Shown: piece by piece, positions 46,281 to 58,106 of the stretch
Layout of the letters: every line of letters begins with the position of its first letter
Position numbering within the stretch: position 1 is the first letter of the stretch
NCBI RefSeq assembly: GCF_002950945.1
Contig: NZ_CP012673.1
Location: forward strand, 12,205,501-12,269,500
DNA from: Sorangium cellulosum
Lineage (GTDB): Bacteria > Myxococcota_A > Polyangia > Polyangiales > Polyangiaceae
Direction of reading: 5' to 3'
Length of the DNA: 64,000 nt
Made by a program: the position numbers and the translations under genes
Notes under the pieces: model-generated
What the model was told of the DNA's origin: nothing
The model's input: only the letters and a program-made list of their open reading frames with translations
Databases searched by the model: none

Positions 46281-46297
46281 CGCCGCGCCGGCGCGGC

Positions 46298-47530
<1,233 letters not shown>

Positions 47531-47637
47531 GGAGGTCTCCAAGCCGATGTACGGCCGGTCCTTAGCACACGGCCCGTTCCCGGTGCAGCCTGGTCTCGTG
47601 GACCGGACACGCGGCGGATCGGCTATGCTCGCCGCCG

Positions 47638-48213
47638 ATGATGGACCGGTCCCAGCGGATGGTGTGGGTCGACCTGGAGATGACGGGGCTCGACGAGAGC
47701 TCGTGCGCGATCGTGGAGATCGCGACCATCGTGACGGAGCCTGACCTGACCGTGGTGGCCGAGGGGCCGTGCCTCGTCATCCACCAGCCCGAGGACGTGC
47801 TCGCGACGATGAGCGACTTCGTCCGCGATCTCCACGCCCGGTCGGGGCTGCTCGAGCGTATCCGCGCCTCCACGCTCTCGGTCCGCGACGCGGAGTCCGA
47901 GACGCGTGTGTTCCTCGGGGCGCACTGCGACGAGGGCACGGCGGTCCTGTGCGGCAACTCCGTGTGGAAAGACCGCGCGTTCCTGCAGCGCTACATGCCG
48001 GAGCTGCTCTCGTTCCTGCATTACCGGATCGTGGATGTCTCGACCCTCAAGGAGCTCGTGCGCCGGTGGTATCCGGGGAGCTCCGCGCCGAGGAAACGCG
48101 AGATTCACCGGGCGCTGGACGATATCCGCGAGTCGATCGAGGAGCTCCGGTGGTACCGGGCGAACGTGTTCCGGCCGCTGCCGGGGCAGCCAGGGCAGGC
48201 GCCCGGGGCATGA
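47638..48213 (+). CDS. orn: Oligoribonuclease
   Basis: 191 aa DEDDh 3'-5' exonuclease that degrades 2-5-nt RNAs and pGpG from c-di-GMP turnover. Motifs: WVDLEMTGLD (Exo I), CGNSVWKDRAFL (Exo II), HRALDDIRESI (Exo III with His). Length is standard. ATG 47638 or 47641 both possible. Divergent from the thiolase gene with a 107-bp gap and convergent with the pseudokinase. Confidence 0.93.
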   Translation: MMDRSQRMVWVDLEMTGLDESSCAIVEIATIVTEPDLTVVAEGPCLVIHQPEDVLATMSDFVRDLHARSGLLERIRASTLSVRDAESETRVFLGAHCDEGTAVLCGNSVWKDRAFLQRYMPELLSFLHYRIVDVSTLKELVRRWYPGSSAPRKREIHRALDDIRESIEELRWYRANVFRPLPGQPGQAPGA

Positions 48214-48307
48214 CACGAAGAAAGTTTCGCCGGCTCGAAGAAAATTCTCACGGATCTGAGAAAAAACGATCCGATTCCGTAATGCTTGGCTAAGCTCGCC
48301 ACGCGCC

Positions 48308-48326
48308 CGGACCTCCGGCACGAGGT
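48308..48326. repeat. 19-bp repeat, copy 1, with dyad ACCTC-N6-GAGGT
   Basis: Identical to 49820-49838 over 19 bp (CGGACCTCCGGCACGAGGT). Inside is an inverted repeat ACCTC-N6-GAGGT. The two copies flank the pseudokinase gene in direct orientation. Confidence 0.88.
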
Positions 48327-48338
48327 CTGCGGTGCGGG

Positions 48339-48367
48339 CATCCCGGCGGCCCCAATCCGCCGGGATG
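48339..48367. terminator. Strong hairpin between convergent genes
   Basis: Perfect 11-bp stem CATCCCGGCGG / CCGCCGGGATG with a 7-nt loop, followed on the plus strand by TCATTTG. Likely terminator for orn and the pseudokinase gene. Confidence 0.65.
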
Positions 48368-48405
48368 TCATTTGCCAAGCAGGGGCTGACCCCGGACGGC
48401 CGCTG

Positions 48406-49692
48406 TCAGAAGAGCTGGTCGCCGTACCATCGTTGCCGCGCGCTTCCGTCCGCATGCGAAGCACGGGGAGCGGACAGCGAGGCCGGCGCAGGACGGCGTG
48501 CGGCCGTCTGCGATTCGAGGACCGGCTCCTCGACCGCGCCAGGCTGCGCCGCCGCGGGAGCGGCGGGATCACACTGCACCGGCGGGACCAGCACGATGTC
48601 TCGTGGGGCGTATCCGTTGTAAGACTGGTTACTGACCGACGCTGCGGCCGACGTCCGGCGCTGGGCGACGTACGAGCTCAGCGGGACGGCGACGGCGGCG
48701 CTCGCCAGGACCACGGCCAGCAGCGCTCCGCCGGCTTGAACGACACGGCGGCGCCTGCCCGGGTCGGCGATCTCGATCACGGGATGCCTGACGGCCTGCG
48801 GCGGGGCGGTGCCGGTGGGCAGCGTGTCGCGCGGCATCGACGCCGGCGCGTTCCGCTCGGTATCCGGCGAGAGCTCGGGCGACGGCGACGACGGCGCGCC
48901 CAGAGGCCCGCTCGGCGCGGAATCGGCGAGGAGGAGCGGCCGCACCGCGGACATGAACGCCTGGACCGTCTGGAAACGCGCGTCCGGGTCCTTCGCGAGG
49001 GCCCGGGCGAGCGCCTCGTTCACCGCGGCCGGCACGCCCGGCAGCGGAGCGAGCTCCTCCTCCAGCACACACACGTCGAGGTCGTCGCGCCCCTCGAACG
49101 GCGGCCGCCCCGAGAGAGCGCAGTACAGCAACATCCCGAGGCCGTAGACGTCCGTTCGATGATCGATGATGCGCGCATCGAAGATCTCCGGCGCCCGGTA
49201 ACGGGCGGCGTCCGCCACCGCGTCCACCGGCGCCCCGAACAGCCGGTGGAGCCCGAACGCCCTGAGCAACACGGCCCCCTTGCCGGTGAGCACCACCGTG
49301 TGCGGGCCGAGATCCCCGTGGGAGAGGCCCACGGCGTGCGCCGGGCCGAGGGCTCCCGCGACGTCCACCAGGAGATCGTAAGCCCAGGGGCGAAGGCGAG
49401 GCAGCAGCTCCTCGATCGAGGGCTCGTCGCTGGCCCGGGCGGCGATCCACCCGGCGCGCCCCTCCATGCCTCCCCGGAGCACAGGCACGATGTCGTGCAA
49501 CACCGGAGTCAGCGAGAGCAGCCGCTTGAGCTCCGCACGGAAGGTGTCGGCGCCGACGACGAGATCTTCCTGGACATAAAGCGTCACCTCGCGGCCCTCC
49601 GCGTCGAGCGCGCGATACGCCTCCGCCGGAGCCGGCGAGTCGAGGCTGGCGACGATGATGTAGCCCGCGAACTCCTGGCCCAGGATCACCAT
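48406..49692 (-). CDS. Membrane pseudokinase (Ser/Thr kinase fold)
   Basis: 428 aa. The kinase fold is plain (YRAPEIFDARIIDHRTDVYG, LLYCALSGRPPFEG), but the active site is gone: no glycine-rich loop, VTLYV at the VAIK-lysine position, HGDLGPH for HRDLKPEN, and RAFG for DFG. So ATP transfer is unlikely; a scaffold or allosteric partner is more probable. After the kinase fold come a Ser/Pro linker, one membrane helix (about 325-345) and about 85 extracytoplasmic residues. Bracketed by 19-bp direct repeats. ATG 49692 and ATG-like start context are acceptable. Confidence 0.82.
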   Translation of the reverse strand: MVILGQEFAGYIIVASLDSPAPAEAYRALDAEGREVTLYVQEDLVVGADTFRAELKRLLSLTPVLHDIVPVLRGGMEGRAGWIAARASDEPSIEELLPRLRPWAYDLLVDVAGALGPAHAVGLSHGDLGPHTVVLTGKGAVLLRAFGLHRLFGAPVDAVADAARYRAPEIFDARIIDHRTDVYGLGMLLYCALSGRPPFEGRDDLDVCVLEEELAPLPGVPAAVNEALARALAKDPDARFQTVQAFMSAVRPLLLADSAPSGPLGAPSSPSPELSPDTERNAPASMPRDTLPTGTAPPQAVRHPVIEIADPGRRRRVVQAGGALLAVVLASAAVAVPLSSYVAQRRTSAAASVSNQSYNGYAPRDIVLVPPVQCDPAAPAAAQPGAVEEPVLESQTAARRPAPASLSAPRASHADGSARQRWYGDQLF

Positions 49693-49819
49693 GGGCCCCT
49701 CGCCGTGAGCGCCTCGCCGCGCGCGGCGGGCTCACCCCTCGAGCGCGGAAAAAAGGAGGAGCGAAGCGCGCGCGCGGTCCGCAATCTTGGATCAACCCAG
49801 AATGGTCTGCTCACAGCGT

Positions 49820-49838
49820 CGGACCTCCGGCACGAGGT
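49820..49838. repeat. 19-bp repeat, copy 2, with dyad ACCTC-N6-GAGGT
   Basis: Second copy of the repeat at 48308-48326. Its dyad lies about 131 bp before the pseudokinase start, between that gene and the XRE regulator gene, so it could be an operator. Confidence 0.88.
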
Positions 49839-49974
49839 TCGAGTCGTTGACCCGCCCGGAGACGGGCCGGGGAACATCAAGTCGCGGCAACGTTAACAGA
49901 GGTTCGGTGCCCGCGGTAGCGGTCACCGGCGTGGACCGCGGGGCGCGGCGCGCGGTGCCGACGAGCCGCCGTGA

Positions 49975-50430
49975 TCACTTGCCGGATCGGCGGCTCGATG
50001 ACGGCGGGACGCGGCCCGAGGCGGCGCGCTCGGGCGGGCGCGACTTCGGCGGAGCGGCGAGGCGCGAGCGCTCGGGATCTTCGCTGGCCAGGGCGAGCAT
50101 TGCTTGCTTACGCGCCGAATCGTCAGGCTCCATGAGCAAGAAGAGGATCGCGTGCTGGAGCGTGTCGTTCGCCTTGTCAAAGAGCTCTGCCACGACGGAC
50201 GCCACCGGGCTGCGGCCATCACCCGGGAGCAGGAGGCGCGGGTCGCACTGGAGCCCCTGGGCGATCAGGCCGAGCGCGCCGAGGCCGAGATCCCGCTCGC
50301 CGCGCTCGACCTGCCGCAGGTACGTGGCCGAGAGCTGCGCCCTCTCCGCGAACTCCTGCATGCTGAGCCCGCGCAGCAACCGGAGGATGCGGATCGCCTG
50401 GCCGACCTCCTTGGGGAGCGTGTCGCGCAT
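49975..50430 (-). CDS. XRE-family helix-turn-helix regulator
   Basis: 151 aa. HTH_3 domain at about 10-66 (IRILRLLRGLSMQEFAERAQ, LSATYLRQVERGERDLGLG); then a helical part of about 50 residues (VVAELFDKANDTLQHAILFL) and a basic, Ser/Arg/Pro-rich tail. No sensor or peptidase domain. It follows the ABC exporter gene by 47 bp on the same strand. Targets unknown; the nearby ACCTC-N6-GAGGT dyads are candidates. Confidence 0.85.
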   Translation of the reverse strand: MRDTLPKEVGQAIRILRLLRGLSMQEFAERAQLSATYLRQVERGERDLGLGALGLIAQGLQCDPRLLLPGDGRSPVASVVAELFDKANDTLQHAILFLLMEPDDSARKQAMLALASEDPERSRLAAPPKSRPPERAASGRVPPSSSRRSGK

Positions 50431-50477
50431 GACGCGAGCCTAGCAGGCAGAGCTCGCTCGAGCCGCCCGCGATGACG

Positions 50478-52346
50478 TCAGAGATACCCCTCGGCCTGCA
50501 GCGCAAACATGCGGGCATACCGCTGGCCGCGGGCCACGAGCTCGTCGTGGGTGCCCTCCTCGACGATGCGCCCGCCGTCGAGGACGAGGATGCGATCGGC
50601 CATGCGCACGGTCGGGAAGCGGTGCGAGATGACGATCGTGGTCCGCCCCCTGGCGAGCGACCGGAACCGCTCGAAGACCGCGTGCTCCGCCTCGGCGTCG
50701 AGCGCCGCGGTCGGCTCGTCGAGCACGAGGATGTCGGCCTCTTCGCGCATGAACGCGCGCGCGAGCGCGATCTTCTGCCACTGGCCGCCGCTCAGCTCGA
50801 CGCCCTCCTTGAACCAGCGCCCGAGCTGCGCGTCGAGGCCCCCGGGCACGGCGGCCACGACCTCGTCCGCGCCGCCCCGGGCGGCCGCGAGCGCGATGCG
50901 CGCCTCGTCCTCGAGGTGATCGACGCTGCCGAGCCCGACGTTCTCGCGCAGCCTGAGCTGGTAGCGATTGAAGTCCTGGAACACGACGCCGATCCTCCGG
51001 CGGAGCGCGCCCGGGTCCCACGCGCGGAGATCCTTGCCGTCGAGCAGGATGCGCCCCTCGGTGGGCTCGTAGAGCCGCGTGAGCAGCTTGATGAACGTCG
51101 TCTTGCCCGCGCCGTTGTGCCCGACGAGCGCCAGGCTCTCGCCGGCCGGGATGTGAAGGTCGACGTCCCGGAGCGCCCACCGCGATTGCCCCGCATACCG
51201 GAAGCCCACGCCCTCGAACCGCACGCCGCGCTCCCCCGCGGCGGCGTCGCCCGCGGGCGCCGGCGCGGCCTCGCCGGCGGGGAGCGCCGCGCCGCCTCTG
51301 CCCTCGGACGCCCGCGCGTCGGCGCCGGCGGCCGCGGGCAGCGCCGCGGCGGGCGCGCTCGTCGGGATGTTCAGGTACTGAAAGAGATTCGACATGTAGA
51401 GGTTGTGCTCGTACATGCCGCCGACGCCGGCGAGGACGGCCTGGAACGCCTGCTGGCCTTGCCGGAAGGAGGCGACGTAGAGGACCATCTCGCCGAGCGA
51501 GAGGCGCCCCGCCGCCGCGCCGAGCGCCATGGCGCCATAACAGCCGTAGAACGCCGCCGTCGCGAGCAGCGAGAGGCCGAAAGCCCACCCGGCGCGGCGG
51601 ACCGCGAGGGCCTTGTCCTCCCGGTAGAACGACGCGGAGAGCGCCTTGTACCGCTCGAGGAACATCGGGCCGAGCCCGAAGAGCTTCACCTCCTTGGCGT
51701 GGCCGTCGTTGGCGAGCACGTGCTCGAGGTAGTTGAGCCGGCGGGTCTCGGGAGAGCGCCAGTTCCGGAGCCGGAACGCCGCGCCGGAGAAGCGCGCCTC
51801 GGCCACGGTGGCGGGGACGGCCGCGAGCACGAGCGCGAGCACCGCGAGCCCGCTGAACCCCACGAGCAGCGCGGCGTAGCCGGCGAGCGTGATCAGGTTC
51901 TGCACGAGGGAGAAGCTCTCGGTCACGACGGCGGCGGGGCGCGACGACGCCTCCCGGCGCGCCCGGGTGAGCTGGTCGTAGAACTCGGGATCTTCGAAGT
52001 GGAGCAGGTCGAGCGAGAGCGCCTTGCCGAGGATCAGCGCGTGGATGTCGATCGAGAGCCGCGCGCCGAGCAGCTGCCGCGTCAGCGAGAGCCCGCGCTG
52101 CACGAGCGAGAGCGCCGCCACGAGGCCGAGCTCCACGGAGACCCACACGAGCGCCGCGCGCCCGTCGCGCGCGACCACCGCGTCCATGATCGCCTTGCCG
52201 ACGTACGCCACCCCGAGCGGCAGCACCGCCGCCGCCAGGGTGAGCAGGCCGAGCGCGAGGCTGGCCGCCTTCGACGAGCGCCAGACGAGCGCCAGCGTCC
52301 GCGGGGTGTAGGCGAAGCTGTCCCGCAAGCGGGAGAGGCCGAGCAT
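50478..52346 (-). CDS. ABC exporter, fused permease-ATPase
   Basis: 622 aa half-transporter of the MsbA/HlyB fold. Six membrane helices in residues 25-330, then the ATPase with Walker A VGHNGAGKTTFIKL near 406, signature ELSGGQWQKIALARA near 516 and Walker B ADILVLDEPTAALD near 538. An Ala/Gly-rich linker of about 45 residues separates the two parts. No N-terminal peptidase domain. Substrate unknown; no peptide or lantibiotic genes adjoin it. Probably works as a homodimer. Confidence 0.9.
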   Translation of the reverse strand: MLGLSRLRDSFAYTPRTLALVWRSSKAASLALGLLTLAAAVLPLGVAYVGKAIMDAVVARDGRAALVWVSVELGLVAALSLVQRGLSLTRQLLGARLSIDIHALILGKALSLDLLHFEDPEFYDQLTRARREASSRPAAVVTESFSLVQNLITLAGYAALLVGFSGLAVLALVLAAVPATVAEARFSGAAFRLRNWRSPETRRLNYLEHVLANDGHAKEVKLFGLGPMFLERYKALSASFYREDKALAVRRAGWAFGLSLLATAAFYGCYGAMALGAAAGRLSLGEMVLYVASFRQGQQAFQAVLAGVGGMYEHNLYMSNLFQYLNIPTSAPAAALPAAAGADARASEGRGGAALPAGEAAPAPAGDAAAGERGVRFEGVGFRYAGQSRWALRDVDLHIPAGESLALVGHNGAGKTTFIKLLTRLYEPTEGRILLDGKDLRAWDPGALRRRIGVVFQDFNRYQLRLRENVGLGSVDHLEDEARIALAAARGGADEVVAAVPGGLDAQLGRWFKEGVELSGGQWQKIALARAFMREEADILVLDEPTAALDAEAEHAVFERFRSLARGRTTIVISHRFPTVRMADRILVLDGGRIVEEGTHDELVARGQRYARMFALQAEGYL

Positions 52347-52489
52347 GACGGCGGAGTCTAACCACGTCGCCGCCTCCTGCCCGCTGCTGCGCCCGCCGGC
52401 GCGGCGGCAGAAAGCGGGCGAGCGGGCCGCCCCGGTGGCGGGCGCGCGCCGGCCGGGGTATCCCGGGGGTTCGGAACAGGAGGCACTTC

Positions 52490-52873
52490 ATGTCGAACAT
52501 GTCGAATTTGACCCTGGGCTACGGAGCGCTGCTCGTCGCGCTCGGCGTCGGCGGCTTCGTGGCAACGGGGGCGACGCACAAGACGGCGCTCATCCCGGCG
52601 GGCTTCGGGGCCGTCGCGATCGGGCTCGGGCTGCTCGCGAAGCAGGAGCGGTATCACATGCACGCCATGCACGCGGCCGCGCTGCTCGGCGTCCTCGGCT
52701 TCGCCGGCTCCGTGCCCGGCCTGCTCAAGCTGCCGACGCTGCTCTCCGGCGGCGATCTGGAGCGCCCGGCGGCCGTCATCGCCCAGTCCCTGATGGGCGC
52801 CCTCTCCGCGGGGTACGTGGCCCTCTGTGTGCGCTCCTTCATCGCGGCGCGCCGCGCCCCCGCCCGCCCCTGA
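52490..52873 (+). CDS. Small TMEM14-like membrane protein
   Basis: 127 aa with four hydrophobic helices (about 8-27, 33-48, 57-78, 90-118), Gly-rich at the helix starts (GYGALLVALGVGGFVATG). Size and pattern fit the TMEM14/UPF0136 group, by eye only. A perfect AGGAGG lies about nine bases before the ATG, showing it is translated. Divergent from the ABC exporter gene. Confidence 0.72.
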   Translation: MSNMSNLTLGYGALLVALGVGGFVATGATHKTALIPAGFGAVAIGLGLLAKQERYHMHAMHAAALLGVLGFAGSVPGLLKLPTLLSGGDLERPAAVIAQSLMGALSAGYVALCVRSFIAARRAPARP

Positions 52874-53270
52874 GCGCGGCGCGCCGCCGGCTGGAGCGCC
52901 GCTCGCCGGGCGGCCCGCCGGCCTTCAGGCCCCCTCTCCACCCCCTGCCCAAACAACGCCACGCCGAGCGGGGCTGTCGGCGCCGCGCTCCGCCGAGCCG
53001 CCGCGGCCTCCTATCGAATCCGTAGAGAACGGCGCGCCCGGACGCGCGGCGCACCCACCTCGCGTCCCGAGCTCCCCTGCCTCTCCCTCTCTCCGCCTTC
53101 GATCGAGGCCTCCAGCGCTCGCCGGATCTCCCCCTGTCGATTCTTTGACAAATCGGACAACTCGCCGGAATGCCACAAAATGCATGTGCTACGGGCCAGA
53201 TCGGCGCCCTTGTGGCCAGGCTTGATGTAACGTCGTCGCCACCAGGCCATCAACGACAAGAGTGAACACC
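52874..53270. other. Intergenic region upstream of the Cys-rich lipoprotein gene
   Basis: 397 bp. From about 53140 it becomes AT-richer and contains TTTGACA at 53144-53150, a possible -35, without a good -10 at the right distance; AAGAG lies before the next ATG. No gene seen. Confidence 0.4.
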
Positions 53271-53780
53271 ATGCTTCGACGCATCATTGCATTGGGGCTG
53301 ACCGCGCCTCTTTCTCTCTCCTGCGGGGATACCGGGGCTGTCCTGATGTGGGATTGCGACGAGTGCCCGGAGGGGTGGACCTGCACGGAGCACGCTTGCG
53401 TCCCGCCGCATTGCAGCAACGGTGCGATCGATGACAGCGAAGGAGAGACCGACACCGACTGCGGCGGTTCCTGCGAGCCTTGCCGCCTCGGGGCCTCCTG
53501 CGCGACGGGGCTCGACTGCGAGGAGGGCGTCTGCCGCCTGGGCGCCTGCCAGGCACCGACGTGTGTGGACGGCGTGCAGAACGGCTATGAGACCGGCGTC
53601 GACTGCGGCACCCGCTCGTGCCCGCTCTGCGCCGCGGGGGAAGGGTGCCTCGCCGCGGAGAACTGCGCGTCCGGCGCGTGCAGGGGGCGTGTCTGCCAGG
53701 AGCCCTCGTGCAACGACGGGATCCTGAACGGCGGCGAGCTCGCCGTCGACTGCGGAGGGGCGTGTCGGGATTGCCGGTGA
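53271..53780 (+). CDS. Cys-rich surface lipoprotein
   Basis: 169 aa from ATG 53271 (GTG 53262 also in frame). Lipobox LSLSC near residue 18. The mature protein has three repeats of the form C-x-D/N-G-x5-G-x(2-3)-D-x-D-C-G-G-x-C-x2-C-x2-G-x2-C, with 24 or so cysteines, as in large myxobacterial surface proteins. The repeats should be disulfide-rich beta modules. No ligand known. Convergent with another lipoprotein gene 30 bp away. Confidence 0.78.
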   Translation: MLRRIIALGLTAPLSLSCGDTGAVLMWDCDECPEGWTCTEHACVPPHCSNGAIDDSEGETDTDCGGSCEPCRLGASCATGLDCEEGVCRLGACQAPTCVDGVQNGYETGVDCGTRSCPLCAAGEGCLAAENCASGACRGRVCQEPSCNDGILNGGELAVDCGGACRDCR

Positions 53781-53810
53781 CGGGCTCGCGCGGCCGCTCG
53801 AACGCCCCGC

Positions 53811-55073
53811 TCAGCGAGGGTCGACGGCGGGGGCGGTGTCCAGGCTCACCGTGCCGCCGCTCGCGATCCAGCGGAAGCCGTCGATGAGCGCCGTCGAGTC
53901 GAAGCGGTCGTCGCCCGTGTCGAAGAGGATGAACCGGAGCGTGATCTCCTCGCCGCCACGGACCGGCGCCTGGGTCTTCAGCCAGCGCGTGGCGCCGTCG
54001 GTCAGCGGGCTGAACCCCGTGCCCGCGAGCTCGCCCGAGCCGCGCGGGCATCTGTCGCAGACATCGAAGAAGGCGATATTGACGCTGACCGGCCTGCCCG
54101 CGTCGTCGAACGAGAGATTCCCGTTGTACGACCCCGGCGGCGCCGGCGTGGCCAGCGCGACGAACTGGTCGTTGAAGTCCTCGCAGACCCACTCCGGGTA
54201 TTCGAACGTGTAGAATTTGAAGAGGAACTCGTAGCCGGTCGCGTTCCTCGGCGCGCGCAGGACGACCTCGAGGCCGATGTCGTCGTTGATGAAGTCGGAC
54301 GGGGGGCAGGCCGGGTTGTCCTGGGGGAACCCGGGCGGCGCGGCGCCGGGGCCGTAGCTCGAGCAGCTGTCGGAGCGGCACGCGTCGGGCTGAGAAGGCA
54401 GGCGGGCGCGCCCCGTCGAGAGCGCGAGCAGGCGCGCGCCGCGCTGCACGTGCACGTTGGGGCCGAACCCCTCCTGGAGGCCGACCGCGGCGGACGGCCG
54501 CGCCGGCGAGCCGTCGCCTCGGACGTACCTCGCGGAGAGCACGCCCCACCGCGCGTCGTCGCGGGTCGCGGTCGCGCAGAGATCGATCGCCCTGGCGCCG
54601 CTCAGGGGATCGAAGTCCTCGAGCGCCAGGCCCTCGTCGCACGGAGGGGCGACGTTGTCGATCGCGCCGTCGCAGTCCTCGTCCGCCGGCGCGGGGACCT
54701 CGCCGCTCGCGTCGGGCTCCGTGACCTCGACCTCGATCGCGCCGGGGTTCACGTTCGCGTCCGCGTCGTTGCAGTCGCCGCGCGCGGGCGTGAACCCGTC
54801 GCCGTCCCTGTCCGCGTCGGGATCCGGGGGAGGCTCGGCGGCGCCGCCCAGCGCCGGATCGTCGGGCGCGCCGAGGCCGCCGGCGCCGTCCTCCTCGCTG
54901 CCGGCCGCGGGGGGCTCTGCGCGGGGCCCGCCCGCGCCGCCCTGCTCCTGCGCGGGCGAGCCGCCCACGGCCGAGCACCCGATCGCGGCCGGGAGCGCCG
55001 CGAGCGCCGCGAGCCCCGCGACGCCCGCGAGCGCGGCGGCGCCGAGGCCGGGGAGGGAGCGCCGGCGTTCCAT
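53811..55073 (-). CDS. Lipoprotein with MopE-like and choice-of-anchor-L-like domains
   Basis: 420 aa. Lipobox LPAAIGC near residue 32, a Gly/Ala/Pro spacer, a Ca-binding-like Asp-rich motif DADRDGDGFTPARGDCND with DEDCDGAIDN (the MopE metal-binding pattern), then about 280 residues with the features of a choice-of-anchor L domain (YEFLFKFYTFEYPEWVCEDF, FNDQFVAL, RFILFDTGDDRFDSTALIDG). Probably a surface adhesin-like protein. Its ATG is 4 bp from the argS stop, so it follows argS on the same transcript. Confidence 0.77.
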   Translation of the reverse strand: MERRRSLPGLGAAALAGVAGLAALAALPAAIGCSAVGGSPAQEQGGAGGPRAEPPAAGSEEDGAGGLGAPDDPALGGAAEPPPDPDADRDGDGFTPARGDCNDADANVNPGAIEVEVTEPDASGEVPAPADEDCDGAIDNVAPPCDEGLALEDFDPLSGARAIDLCATATRDDARWGVLSARYVRGDGSPARPSAAVGLQEGFGPNVHVQRGARLLALSTGRARLPSQPDACRSDSCSSYGPGAAPPGFPQDNPACPPSDFINDDIGLEVVLRAPRNATGYEFLFKFYTFEYPEWVCEDFNDQFVALATPAPPGSYNGNLSFDDAGRPVSVNIAFFDVCDRCPRGSGELAGTGFSPLTDGATRWLKTQAPVRGGEEITLRFILFDTGDDRFDSTALIDGFRWIASGGTVSLDTAPAVDPR

Positions 55074-55077
55074 CGCG

Positions 55078-56808
<1,731 letters not shown>

Positions 56809-57056
56809 GGCGCATCCTTGGCCCGGGCGGGGCTGGGGTTCAACAGGGGAGCCGGGGGAGGACGGCGCGGGGGATGGCGGGCGGGGCGCCGCGGCGCTCG
56901 TCGGCCCCGGGCGGCGCGGCGCGTGAAGCTGCGCACAGCGGCGTGAGGCGGAGCGCCTGAGCCTGAGGTGTGGCGCACGGCGGGCTCGGCGGACCGCTGC
57001 GGCGCCCGTGGCTCCGATTTGGCCCGGCAGTCCCCGCTGCGCGTAGGCTGGCGCCC

Positions 57057-57917
57057 GTGGAGCTGCCCTTCGATCTGTGGCACCTCGCGTTCGTGAACCT
57101 GATTCAGCGGCGCGCGCCGCCCAACTTCGAGGTGCAGTCGGAGGTGAGGCTGAGCGTCGAGCCGCAGCGCGCGGACATCCTGCTGCTGCGCCGGATCGGT
57201 GTCGAGCGGCAGGATCACGAGGCGCGCGTGCTGCGCATGCTGTGGCCGCGGCTCGGAGCGGTGACGGTGCTGGAATACAAGAGCCCAGTCGACTCCGCGT
57301 TCCGTCCGGGGGACTTGCTGCGGCTGGTGGGCTACGGCGTGCTGTACAACACGGCACACCTCGACGAGCTGCCGGAGCGCGATGACCTGACGCTGGTGCT
57401 GGTGGTCGCGTCGGTCACGCCGACCTTGCGCCAAGAGATCGAACGGATGGGCTGGAAGCTGACGCCGCTCGGCGGTGGATATGGCCGGATCGAGGGGGTG
57501 ATGTACACTGCTTACGTCGTCGTCACCGACGACGTGACCGAGGCGGAGCGGGACGAGTACCTGCGGCTGTTCAGCCGCCGGCCGGCAGAGTCGGGCGAGG
57601 CCACCCGATGGCTCCAGCAGTGGATGAGGGACACGAAGATGAAGCAGCCGAACATGGAGGAGCTCCCGGGATACGAAGAGATGTTCCAGAAGCTCGTGGA
57701 GGCGATGCCCGTGGAGAAGCGGCTGGCGGGGCTGGCACCCGAGCAGCGGCTGGCGGGGCTGGCACCCGAGCAGCGGCTGGCGGGGCTGGCACCCGAGCAG
57801 GTGATCCTGGCGCTGCCCTTGGAGATGCTGCGGGTCCTCCCCGAGGAGTACCTCCGCTCGCTCCCCGCCGACGTGCAGGAGCAGGTCCGGAGGCGCCTCC
57901 AAGAAGAGGCCCATTGA
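57057..57917 (+). CDS. PD-(D/E)xK nuclease-like protein with LAGLAPEQ repeats
   Basis: 286 aa from GTG 57057 (VELPFDLWHLAFVNLI). The pattern RADILLLRR then VTVLEYKSPVDSAFRPGDLL is the D...E-x-K core of the PD-(D/E)xK nuclease fold, as in Rpn/YhgA-type proteins. After residue 200 come three perfect R-L-A-G-L-A-P-E-Q repeats and a helical tail. Function unproven. It faces the nuclease-like cassette gene; no attC site is seen at its 5' side, so it probably belongs to the chromosome. Confidence 0.7.
   Translation: MELPFDLWHLAFVNLIQRRAPPNFEVQSEVRLSVEPQRADILLLRRIGVERQDHEARVLRMLWPRLGAVTVLEYKSPVDSAFRPGDLLRLVGYGVLYNTAHLDELPERDDLTLVLVVASVTPTLRQEIERMGWKLTPLGGGYGRIEGVMYTAYVVVTDDVTEAERDEYLRLFSRRPAESGEATRWLQQWMRDTKMKQPNMEELPGYEEMFQKLVEAMPVEKRLAGLAPEQRLAGLAPEQRLAGLAPEQVILALPLEMLRVLPEEYLRSLPADVQEQVRRRLQEEAH
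57720..57800 (+). repeat. Three identical 27-bp in-frame repeats
   Basis: Three exact copies of a 27-bp unit starting CGGCTGGCGGGGCTGGCACC, coding R-L-A-G-L-A-P-E-Q. Confidence 0.95.
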
Positions 57918-58016
57918 CGACCCTGGTGGGGCGGCGGCTGTTCCCGTGGATCCACCCCGGTAGGGTCGGTATGGTCACCATCCTAGATGGTGGGCACCTC
58001 TCCCTGGCCCGCCTTG

Positions 58017-58091
58017 GCACAACGCCCGCCCGCCGAATGACCTGGCGATAAGCGGCGGGCAACGCCCGTCAGCTTCATCGCCTTGTTGGGC
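58017..58091 (-). other. attC-like integron recombination site A
   Basis: 75 bp on the minus strand, 15 bp after the stop of the nuclease-like gene. Ends: GCCCAAC (58091-58085) and GTTGTGC (58023-58017), an R''/R' box pair with one mismatch to perfect complement. Inside, TGAAGCTGAC and GTCATTC can pair with a GC bulge, and GCCCGCCG / CGGCGGGC forms a strong inner stem. Weaker than site B but in the right place for a cassette. Confidence 0.62.
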
Positions 58092-58106
58092 TGCCTCCGT
58101 CAACCG

